64,000 nt of DNA from Turritopsis dohrnii (taxonomy: Eukaryota; Cnidaria; Hydrozoa; Anthoathecata; Oceaniidae): NCBI GenBank assembly GCA_027922465.2, contig BQMF02000065.1, positions 558,001-622,000 on the forward strand, in the 5' to 3' direction. Positions 46,616 to 57,239 of this stretch are shown one piece after another. Both the position numbers and the translations under genes were made by a program. Each line of letters starts with the position of its first letter. The first letter of the stretch is position 1. The notes beneath the pieces are model-generated. The model did no database searches, had not been told where the DNA came from, and saw only the letters and a list, made by a program, of their open reading frames with translations.

Positions 46616-49600
46616 TAGACCATGATCCATCACATAAAAAAAGCTCTGGAAAATACTTTTCGTGACCTCCCTCTCAGAACCAACTGATTTTCTTGTTTTT
46701 GGCGTGTTTCAGTGAGTAGATTTCAAATTCAAAAAGTTCCCAATTTTTCCACCTGCAGTTTTCGAGTAATAAGGCCTCAAAGTTACGGTTATCGTGCGTA
46801 TCGATTTTCATCGTATGTTATCGATTTTGATTGTTGCGTTAGTAAAATTTCAAAACTAATGTGAGAATTTCCAAATTTGTTAGATCATTTGTTAGAAACA
46901 AAGATTTTTTTTGATTGAGAGTGCTTTTTATCTCATTTATGTCAAAACATTTTAACAATCGTGTAAATAACGAGTCTGACTCGGGAAAATATCGAATAAC
47001 CTTTATAACTGCATAATTTCGAACGGGAAGGTAGAGAAACTATTAAATATTATATTAGCTACATCTTTGCTGCTCTATTAAGTAAATCTGTGCATAGTTA
47101 ACCTTCCTGACTAATATTCATTCTTGATTATGTACATTACAACAAATACAAATAAACATCATTTCATGGTATAAATTGTAGTCTGCAGCATATACACAGT
47201 ATGAATGATCTTCAAAATGATTTTCATTGAAACTTTTTCTCATTGCACTAATAAATTCAAATATTTCTTCTTGCTTTTCATCAACTTTTGAAACCAAGTA
47301 TGATTGAAATCTTTATTGACTAAGAGCTTTGTACATCATGGTGGGCTTGAATACTACGATTATAATGTTTACCAGACACAACACTTCAACATGAACCAGA
47401 TGCAACAATACCAGATTCGATAAGTATATCCTACAAAACAAATTATAATCTTGAAACATAGGTTCAAATTAAATCCATTTTAAAAGAAAGAAGAACAGTT
47501 TCAATGGTTAGACATCAACTGTGGAGGAGTGATTTGAACAAGATTTTCAGAAAAAAAGAATATAAAATTGCAAGTTATCAATAATGATCTAAAAGAAAAT
47601 GATTAATACCACAAATGTATGAAATGGAGTGCGTATAGATATCAATCACAACAGTACATAATGATGTAAACACATTATAGAAAGCACCTTGAACACTTGT
47701 AACCATTAGTTGGCATAACGTTTTCATATTGTACCATGACTATACTGTTATAAAAAATGTACACGCTTTTTTTTCATAAGAACCAGTAAAATCCGACCTG
47801 GTGATGGCTGTTCTTATTTTTTGAGACTTTTTCAGCCTCAATTGTTCTTATGTTGTTCTTAGCTTTAAGAACACATTTTCATATTATTGAACTTCCAGTA
47901 AATCTAAAATATATCTTTTTAAAAACAACTGGTTAAAATGGTTGCAATTCGGTACTGACCCGATATAAGTATGCAACTTGAAAAAAACAAACTTCTAAAC
48001 CATTTGCCAGTGACAGAATTCACACCCAAAGTTCTTTTTATCATGGATTGTTCTTATTTTATAAGAAAATTAAGGCTTAGGTTGTTCTTATTTTTTGGCC
48101 AAATCTGAGGCTTGTGTTCTAATAAAATTGTTCTTATAAAAAGAAAGTGTATATATTCTTCATATTTACTTACTTGTAAACCAGCATCTTGAAAGACTTT
48201 TGAAATAGTTGATAAGAATGACATCACCATATGAAAATCTCCTAGCCTGACAACAATCTAATCAAGAAACTCTTTATATTTCCACCTCACCATTTGAGTT
48301 TTGGCACAGACAGCCTCATCAAAAACCATCACAATTTGCTGTCGTTTAATAAGATTGTCGGCTTGATGTCAGTTTTCAAAACTTTGCTTAATGTAGAGAT
48401 GTCAGTGTCACAGGTGTATTTGTAATAGATAGGTATGAGATAGTTGAAACAATGTCAGTAGAATTATTAAATTGTGCATGAATTATATTAAAACCAGTCC
48501 AACATGACCAAATTACTGATGAGTTTAACTGCAAAAATTTTACAAGTGAGAATGTGCTGATACTTTCTTTCCCAAACAATATGTTGGTATTTCAGCAGTC
48601 AGATTAGTTCTTATACATTTATTAACATTAACAATATTCTTTGCTAAATTCGAGACCTGTGATGGATGTCATATGCAAATACCAGAAGTGACATGAGTTG
48701 TACCAGACCCACATGATTTTCTTCTAAAAAATTAGTGTCATAAGTTTGCAACACAGTTGTGACTGAGAGTCTTGTGAAGAATGATATTCATTATTGTCAT
48801 CAAAGTATGTATAACTCCACCACCTTCATTACCAAAGAATACCAATTCACTTTTGTTGCCGATTTGGTGGTTGATTGAAAACAAATTCTGGATATTTTGA
48901 CTTTAACCTTGCTTTTAAACGTGAACTTCTATTATATATTTGCCATAACACAAAAACCTGATCTCTTTAATGAATTAGAACACTCTCATCATTTTTTTCT
49001 TCTGTTGCTTGTCACAGCACACTTCCATCCAAAGTTTGACATAAACTAAGTTCTTGTCTCTTTCTTTCTCTTATATATATTTATCTGTATATATACCATA
49101 AAATCTGTTTGGTTTTTTTTGCATAAAATCCAAATAATGATGGCAACTAAACCTTTCTTGGTTTTCAGCGCCCTTTTCTACTCTTCTCGACACTAACGTA
49201 GTTTCTAATCCTTCGTCATCAATATTATCCAAACTGTAGCAATGACTTCCAAATGTTTTATTATCATTTATTATCATTTACACTAGCAAAAGGAATAAAG
49301 ACAAGCACTTCCTCTTTCATCCACATGTTTCCATTCTCGTGACCAGCCATCTTTTTTACTTCATTTCGTCCAGGTTTATTTCACAGAACAAAGTGATCGA
49401 GCTTTGTGTATCGATGAAAAGGCTAGAACAGTCATTCTGTCTTTTTTTACCTGACTAATTTAAAAACATCGATATATCGAGTATATCGTATAAATTTATA
49501 AAATTATGACCTTATTTCTCAAAAACTGCAGGAAAAAAACTTGGGAACTTTTTTGATTTGGTATCTAAATAACTTGGCCTATATTTTCTGAAAATTTGGT

Positions 49601-49658
49601 TTGGTTCTGTGAGGGAGGTCACGAACTGACACAAATGAAGTACACGGATCGTGGTCTA
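46616..49658. mobile_element. 3043-bp DNA transposon inserted in the GPCR pseudogene (TSD TAT)
   Basis: The left end TAGACCATGATCC and right end GGATCGTGGTCTA are inverted. A further inner pair CGTGACCTCCCTC and GAGGGAGGTCACG continues the long, imperfect inverted repeat to about 180 bp. TAT is duplicated at 46613-46615 and 49659-49661. Excising the element and one TAT restores the GPCR alignment without a gap. The interior carries only remnants of a protein on the minus strand. Confidence 0.9.
48177..48579 (-). pseudogene. Remnant of the transposon's own protein
   Basis: On the minus strand, IWSCWTGFNIIHAQFNNSTD and later VMVFDEAVCAKTQMVRWKYK, KEFL and LGDFHMVMSFLSTISKVFQD resemble a protein type I know from predicted repeat-derived genes in cnidarians and other animals (WxGFN, then VVFDxAxYAKAxxIxW, then RLGxFHxxMSFL). 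That type has no established function that I can name. Several stops separate the pieces. A possible splice donor follows at about 48176. Confidence 0.5.
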
Positions 49659-50152
49659 TATAACATTCTTTCAAAAGCTGATGTTATAGTAACAAAACTG
49701 GCATCTGTACTTATTATGGCGGTTATTACTTTCTACACACCGTACCTTATTACAACTACCCTTCATAAAGTCTGGCCAACCAATCAAACAGCCATATTTC
49801 TAAAATATTTAACTGGGACACTGGTTTTTACGAATGCCAGTGTGAATGCCTTGCTTCTCATGTACTTCAACAAAAAAGTTAGATTATGGATATGCAAAAC
49901 CAAATCATGCGCAGTCAATTTTTCCGAGAGCAGTGCATGCTCTATCAGTCCTTATGTTGTTGAAAATACATCGATATAGAAATAGTGTCTTCTGAACACA
50001 TAAAGGAAATTTCTTCATGAGGTTGTAATTAAATGAACGATACAGTAACTGGAATGTATAGAATACAGATGATTGTTGAAATCGCAGTTTAGTTGCCCTG
50101 TCTTAAGACTAGCTTCCACAGGCGTCAACAGGTGCTTGATAGTAGAAAGCAA

Positions 50153-50276
50153 ACATTTTTCATTTTTGTTCCTTCTAACTAAAACATTTGCCTCCCAGCC
50201 GCCCCAGTTCTGACCGCCCTGATTGCCCAATCATATACGACTTTTTATGTCAGAATTTAGAAGAAATAAGACTTTA
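50153..50276. repeat. 124-bp direct repeat, right copy
   Basis: Second copy of 45880-46003, in the same orientation, just beyond the GPCR pseudogene's 3' end. Confidence 0.88.
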
Positions 50277-50949
50277 TAATAATATCCCAAATTCATTACA
50301 CGTTTTTTCCTTATAAAAAACCTTAAAGAAACTTGACTCTGAGCCTGCTGCTTCAGCCTTATAGACCCTAAACCAGTTCCTTGTTTCCCCTCCTCATATA
50401 AACATGTATATTTGAATCCTGCTGTTTTGCACACTTTGCCATACGTTTTTGTTTTTATGGTTTCTTATTTTGAAAAAGAGAATTTTTATTATTTTTTAAT
50501 TTCTTTTCCTTCTATTTCAGCATGTCCAGTTCCTTATCGTTCCTTAATTTTCAGCCTAAAGTTCCTTTCTTCCTTAAAGCGTTTTCCTTCTTTTTCTATC
50601 TATGTTCTCCAAAACTCAGCGCGTAAGCGTTGAAAGTGAATTGTGTTTTTATCGCCTGAAGCTTTTATTGAAATTGTTTCATTTTAAAAATCTTAGATTA
50701 AGTCCTAATAAGTTACAGAAGAAAGTTTCTAAGTTGAGGATGTCTCAGAGAAATGAAAGATCAAGGAGATATATCATTTATACATTTATTAAATTATTTC
50801 TTCATTCAAACAGAATACATTAACTAAATATAAAAAACAAAATTATTAAATATTTCGACAATAGTATAAAAATTTATACATTTATACTGGTTATCTGACA
50901 GTATATCAAAATCCAATAGAAACCGAGCACGGTCTTTTTGATAGATCTA
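50277..50949. other. No gene recognised
   Basis: Short T-rich ORFs only; nothing with domain character. Confidence 0.4.
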
Positions 50950-52191
50950 CCCAGTAAATACTACAAAGACGTCTTTAAGTCGTCTTTAAGACGTCTTTAA
51001 AGATACTAAAAGGACGTCTTTTATACGTCTCTCCTTGGTTGAAATGTGTAGCGCTTTGAGACCAGTTTCAAAACGTCTTTGAGATGTGTTTTAGACGAGT
51101 TTAAAAGTCGTTTTTCAAGATACAAAATAGACGTCTTTAATACGTCTTCATTTGGTTGAAATCTGTAACGCTTTGAGACGAGTTTCAAAGACGTCTTCGA
51201 GACGTGTTCTACACGAGCCCAAAAGCCGACTTTAAAATGACTGAAAATGGTCTTTAAGACGTCGTTCAAGATGACACAAAAACGTTTTTAATAAGATTTT
51301 ACTTAGTTGAAATCTGTAACGCTTAGAAGGCTAGTTTCAAAACGTCTTCAATGTGGCTTCTAGACGAGATGAGACGGAAACTTATGTAAATACAAAACTT
51401 TAGTTTTGGTGTTAAACGCAAGAAGTATGACAGACAAGTATTAGTTGCTCATTTTATTCTGCAACAATGTTTTCAAAAAATATCTACACAAAACTTTAAC
51501 CTTTTAAAATTTACAATAAATGTATTTGCATAGAAAATTTCTCCTTTTAAAATAGCACTTGTGTTATCACTCAAAAAGTGGGTTATCATGACGATCACGT
51601 CTTCACTTCATAATCGAAATCAGCCTATTCGTTTTGTCAGTTTTACAGTTGCTTTGGATGTATAAATATAAAATAGTACAGTTGAATGATTTTAAAAAGT
51701 CAAAATAGACCAATCACAGAAATGTAAGATAAAGAGTTAAAAAATTCACGTGTTATAGGCGGAATGTTTACACTTTGTTAAAAAGATCTTTTTTATATAA
51801 CTGTCATTTAATAAAGCAACGTGACGAAAAAATATCTGTTATCTTTCTTTTGCCACCAGCATTAACATTGAGATTCAGTTCTTAAATTCCTGAACGTCGC
51901 CATACATGTAGAAAGTATAGGAAGATGTGTTATTTGCTTTCGGCAGTTCTCTTTGCTATAACAAATTTTGCCCATACTGTGTCTAAGTTTTTCGGAAAAA
52001 GACGTATGAGACGCTAATTCAGATGACATTTGAAAAACATTTTAAGAAAGGCACGTCAAAGACGTCTTTATGACGTTTTGTGGAAGACGTTTTGTAGATG
52101 ACCTCTTCCGGTCGTCTTTAAGATATGTTGTGAAAGACGTTTTATAGATGACTTGTCAAAGACGTCTTAAAGACGTCTTGTGTTTACTGGG
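50950..52191. mobile_element. GACGTC-rich repeat element with inverted ends
   Basis: The left end CCCAGTAAATACTACAAAGAC and the right end GACGTCTTGTGTTTACTGGG are imperfect inverted repeats. The left flank contains three diverged units of 115-155 bp, each with GGTTGAAATCTGTAACGCTT or a variant. AAGACGTCTT palindromes occur throughout both flanks. The centre (51400-51990) is plain AT-rich DNA. No ORF. Confidence 0.75.
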
Positions 52192-53094
52192 CATGACTTT
52201 CTAAGTAACTTGTGTAATACATGTCTCCTTCTCATTTTATACATATCACTATTTCGCCTACCGTGATGGTCGCCATCTTTGAAAACAATCTGTACATCAA
52301 CTTGTTCGCACTGATCTTAAAGGTTGAGATCAGAACCTGTTCTACACAACAAGTCAAGCCAAGCAATACTGTGTGGTGAAGTAGGAACGAATTTCAATTT
52401 CGTCACATAAACATTTTTATATGGTGAAAATGAAAATAAAACTTATTTCCTTTACATAGAATTCCATGTGACGAAAAAAGCGGGAAACGTTTCCTCACAT
52501 AAACATTTCTAAGTAGAAAAACCAATGTTTAAGTTATATTTTCTTCAGGTAGAAATTCCTATTTTTAAAGAAAATAAAAGATAACACTAATACACTTCTA
52601 GAGAATATGGTACATGAACTTTCAAATGGAGAATGGACGAACATTCCATAATGTTGGATGCTGCTTCTAAAATCTAAGCCCGTTAGAAAATCGCCTGCGT
52701 TTGACCGGTGTCTTTTTATGCTACATGCTACGAATTTTTTCTAGTATGCTACAAATCTTTTTATGTGGACAATACTACAAAATCGCAGGGAAATATGGAA
52801 ATGACGTCAGAAAACGCTCTAAACATGTTCGAATCGAAGGCTTATACTTTTGAGGCCGGGCTTATTGGCTTCTTACCGCCTTGTTGCAACATCATTGGGG
52901 TAATATCTCTCTCATTTCCTTTAAAGTCAATTGGTGACTCAATCACATCATTTCATTGCATCCTTTCGTGTCTTCTAACCTGAATTCCTTCACTAGGTTG
53001 TTAAAAACACCATGTTGTTCTCTGCATTTTATCCATTTACGGGTTTTATCCCTTTGATCTGCATGAGTTTTATGGTCGTCCAGTATTTCAAATA
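52192..53094. other. No gene recognised
   Basis: Contains a TATGCTACATGCTAC stretch near 52717 that is mirrored by TAGCATGCATGCTAC near 53390, suggesting an older element around the MITE at 53095. Confidence 0.35.
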
Positions 53095-53270
53095 CAGTCT
53101 ACTCTCGATAAGTGGAACCTCCACAGTACCGAAAAAAATGGTTCCACTTATCGAATGTTCCACTTATCCGAATAAAATAAGAGAGGTTTGTTAATGCAGG
53201 GACCGGAGAAATTGGTTCCACTAAACGAAAGTTCCACTTATCCGGGGTTCCACTTATCGAGAGTAGACTG
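53095..53270. mobile_element. 176-bp Tigger/pogo-like MITE, TA target site
   Basis: Ends CAGTCTACTCTCGATAAGTG and CACTTATCGAGAGTAGACTG are exact inverses, flanked by TA (53093-53094 and 53271-53272). GGTTCCACTTATC is repeated inside. The termini resemble pogo/Tigger-type elements. Confidence 0.85.
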
Positions 53271-53272
53271 TA

Positions 53273-55438
53273 GGGTTAAAACTAATAGCAGTTTTTCTTC
53301 CGCCATCTTTCATCAAAACAAATCAAAAGCTAAAATGTCTTTATTGTGATCAAACGAATGCTAGCATGCTCTTGTGTGACTTTATAGCATGTAGCATGCA
53401 TGCTACATTGTGCCATTCCTTCGTCTGGGCATTAAGTTTAATATGTAATATAAATCTCCTTGCTCTTTTAAGGTTCTATTGTGGAATAGTTTAGTAAGTA
53501 AGCAAATGAGTGAATAAGTAACTTGCACCCCTAAATTGGAACCAGGCCTTTTTATCATTGATTGATGCTCTCTTGTGAGAAATTATAATTTGAAATTATT
53601 CAAATAAGGTAGCTTTTCTAAAACACTTTAAAAGTTTTAATAGGCTTTGCGTAATACGTGCACTTTATAGACAACTTTTTAAGATTTCCATGGAATGGAT
53701 AATCTTATTCATTTCGGCGGCGTATCTATTTCTCTATCTATCTATCTATCAGGGTAATGCTCTAGCCTGTGATTTTCATATCTCCGCTGTGATGATAATG
53801 TAAAATGTTGACAGGCTAAAGCTGAACCGAAAGCATGTATAAACAATATGGTGGCGCGTGGAAGGTCGTGCTTGTGTTTTATGCTTGGTACTTTTATATG
53901 GAAATGTTGGAAAAGTTTACGTACAGATCATTTCATAATTAAAGAACTGCATGTGACTTGTAAAGAGACAGGACTATCGTTTGTATAACAAAATATACGT
54001 GATTTACAGTCGAATTTTGAGAATTTTATATACAGGTTGTTGATAATAATAACAAGAGAAGGAATATCATAACATTGATATTATACTGTGTATGAAGACT
54101 CATTTATCTGATGCCGAATCTCAAGATTTGTATTTAATCGATGGTTATGAATTGTATACATTGACATATGAAACAAATAAATTGGGAAGACAAGATATTG
54201 AATGAAAATATCATGGATTAAGATAAGAGAATTCCCATCCTAGTCTTCTTGCATGTATTGCTTGGCTGACAACAAAATATCTGTCAAAAGCCTTCAATAA
54301 TGATTTTAATTATGTTGTGCAGTCTTTGAAAAAAGAAACGATGTAATCTTGAAGAGAGTTTGTGTCAGTACCTATGATGATCCAGACATTATTTAAAAAC
54401 AGTAAATTGATACACTTTGAAGCAGTTACGAGATGTCGATTGGTTTACAGTCTACAAAACAATAAACATTAACAAGACCATACCAAATTCATGAGATCAT
54501 TTTTAATAACTATGCCCTGGTAATAGAAAAGAAAATTAAGTGACGTCCTTGCACATGGCTGAATAAGTCATTTAAAAGCAAAATGAACAATCACGATGCA
54601 GTATATTAAGGAAAGCCAACAGAGTAAAGGTCACACCTATCCTGCCTTATTCTGTTTGTTGCAAATAAAGCAAACCTCTGTGGCTGTGTGAAAACTGCTC
54701 TGTATTTTAGACCACGGAAGAACATAAGGATCAAAAAGTTATTACGTAATTGCCCAGTGAATTTGAAATTTTACTTCTGTCGACTTATTGAATAGTTCTT
54801 GACGATTTTTATTTTTTTAATTTTTATGTATATAAATTAAGCAATTTTACATTGTATATATTTATTTTCACTCTGCAAATTTGTTATTGTACTTAACAGG
54901 ACTTATATATATGGAAAGAGAGAGAAAGCAGCATACATACATAATGAAGTGTATAATCCCGTAGAAAAAAGTTTATTTTTGACAATGAAAAGTAATCACA
55001 ACAACATCTTTTATCAAATTAAAATTACAAGCATGTCATGCTTAAGTTACGGAAATCTTTTAACAACTTAGTTGTTTCTTGTTGTGATTTTATGATAGGA
55101 AGACTGAATTCAAATTAAAGGTCAACCATTGTGACATAAGAATATACTCTAGGAATATTCCAGTATGAACATCGAAGCGTCACTCAAAACACGTTATTCG
55201 TACGAAAGAAGGTTGAATTCATCGTATTTTATTGATGTCGAACAGCTAGTATAAGAAAACCGATTCATATTTTTGTAAATTTTTGCATTTTTTTTTTAGT
55301 TTCTTAAAAGTGAACAATTATTTTTCAAATCGCGATACGCGAGGTGTTTGGAATGCAAACCGATCGTCGTCGTGAAGCCAAAAAATAGCCTTTATGCCAT
55401 TGCACCTACAAATCACAGTCTAAGATATTTACGCACGC
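53273..55438. other. No gene recognised; CTAT microsatellite
   Basis: Holds a CTAT tract (53731-53750). The rest shows no ORF of note and no splice-consistent exon chain. The left end of the Helitron-like element must be in or before the last few hundred bases. Confidence 0.4.
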
Positions 55439-56782
55439 ATGCGAACCTTCGGCAATCAACTGTTTGAAAATAAACTGCAGAAAAAGTGCTTGAAAAATAG
55501 TAAGTTTCTATCGATTTTATCTGTTACCATAATTTATTTTATTAAATTGCTCAGACATTACCCAGCATTACCCAGCTACACTCAACTTATTATGTTGTTA
55601 GTAGACTACTTAGTTAACATTATTTTTTCCTGCTACTCTAATTTACATTTCTCAATATTAAAACTGTTATTATTAGTTATGTTTGGTATTGAAAGTAATC
55701 CAGGTCCAACCTATTCCAAGGCAGTAAAAGGATCTTTTCATCAGGGGGATCCAAAATTTGGCGATACAGCAGGTTTTCAATGTACTGGTAATTCTTACGT
55801 TGCAATATGCTTTAGTGTTATTAAGAAGGTATCTCGATGGAAATCGTGGGATTTAGACTACATTTTAATTCAAGGTGATGCATTATTTAAATCATTACAA
55901 GCAACAGGACCTCTAGCAGTTGATGAAATGCCTTGTAACATATTCCTTGAAAGTCAGGTAGTCCAAGTTAATTTTCTGAGTACACAAAGTGGTCTTTTTT
56001 CAAATGATACAGACCTTTTCCAAAATCACAAAACTCTCTCAACCGATGAAATTGGAACAGGTGCTATATTTACTTGTGCGGGATATAGTTTTGCTCTAAT
56101 ATGGCATAAGAATTTAGTGTATTTCTTTGATTCGCATAGTAGAATTATTCATGGTACCTACTATTCTTCTGACTCAGATGGTACTTCTACATTACTGGAA
56201 TTTTCTTCATTACAAAAACTGAATAATTTTATAAGAGATATTTTTGAAGCTATTACTAATCCTGAAACACAGTATGACATACAATATATTAGTGTTTATG
56301 TGTCCCAAGATGCTATTTCTTTAATTACAAAAAGTTTGCGTTGCAAAAGGAGATCAGAAACCCAAATAATAAATCGTACCAAAACTAATGGCCTAGAAAG
56401 TCACAAATTGATGTTACAAAGGCGCAGAGAAAGTTATTCTGAATTTATTGGAAGCTTTGAGCATGAAACACTGAAACGCAAACACAGAGAAAGTTATTCA
56501 GAATTTAGTGGAAGCCTTGAACATGAAACACTCAAATGCAAACGCAGAGAAAATCACTCAAAAACAGTTGGAAGTCCTCAGCATGCTAAACATCGTAGGC
56601 GATGTACAGCATATCGAAAAAGGAAATCATTAACAAATGGTATTACATCTCTACAAAGAATCTCTAGATTTGCTGAACTGGTAAAGCAAGGACCAATTTG
56701 TGTGTGCATTATTTGTAACCGATCACTGTATGCTAGGTCTGTCCGTAAGTTCTGTATAAATAATTATCAAATACCGACTTAG
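55439..56782 (+). pseudogene. Helitron-like element, ORF 1: 2A-like leader and papain-fold protease-like domain
   Basis: Residues 20-82 are strongly hydrophobic. GIESNPGP (residues 83-90) matches the C-terminal end of the 2A ribosome-skipping motif except that the leading Asp is Gly. Next comes GDPKFGDTAGFQCTGNS with a candidate catalytic Cys115, and later YFFDSHSR with His233. This pattern is seen in USP/OTU-like cysteine protease domains that accompany Helitrons. After it lie three basic repeats of about 22 residues (RESYSEFIGSFEHETLK and variants), and a CIICNRS zinc-type motif. A one-base loss near 56775 ends the ORF and separates it from the downstream region. Confidence 0.7.
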
Positions 56783-56796
56783 TCATTCACGAAATC

Positions 56797-57239
56797 CCAA
56801 AAAAAGAAAGAGAAATTTGCCAAACTTGCCATAAATGTTTAAAGAAAGGCCAAATGCCTGCTCAAGCTGTTTCTAATAAATTGGAAGTACCTTACGTGCC
56901 AACTGATCTGAAAAATTTGAATAGACTAGAACGTGTTCTGATATCAAGAAGGATTTTATTCAAAAAGATAACAATCATGCCCAAAGGAGGCTTTCCAAAA
57001 TTGAAAGGTTGCATTTGTAATGTACCTATTGATACTAGTGATATCACTGATGTGCTACCACGTGGTGCTGATAGTAATGGTTTAGTAATAGTGAAATTGA
57101 AAGAAAGTTAGCTTTCCGCGGTCATGTTTATTTTGAGGCTATTTCTCCGGAGTCTATTTTTTTAGCTCTTAATTATTTAAAAGATCATAACCCATTATAT
57201 TATGATATTGAATTTTCTTATAACAATATTCCGAGTGAT
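56797..57239 (+). pseudogene. Helitron-like element: DUF6570-like region
   Basis: In the restored frame this starts EREICQTCHKCLKKGQMPAQ (CxxC motifs), then VPYVPTDLKNLNRLERVLIS, RRILFKKITIMPKGG and FPKLKGCICNVP, which is the DUF6570 signature found just upstream of Helitron Rep domains. A one-base shift near 57108 leads into RGHVYFEAISPE and on into the Rep ORF. Confidence 0.7.

Larger units (their letters stand above)
46029..49979 (+). pseudogene. GPCR paralog, broken by a frameshift and a transposon
   Basis: Homologous along its length to the intact receptor at 35543-36502. YFSDL at 46029 aligns with YFSDL, then come TM1 and TM2 (LNAIIIVALCKTKQIRNTPM). A one-base loss in the T6 run at 46204-46209 breaks the frame. 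The next frame continues with QYYKLHPLAEFLIFFFP, the DRF motif (AYDRFVAVRY), TM4 and TM5, to KHTSRY at 46615. A 3043-bp transposon follows (46616-49658). The last part, NILSKADVIV to the stop at 49979, holds TM6 and TM7. No start codon equivalent to the intact gene's is seen. Unlike the intact gene it keeps the DRF arginine. Confidence 0.9.
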
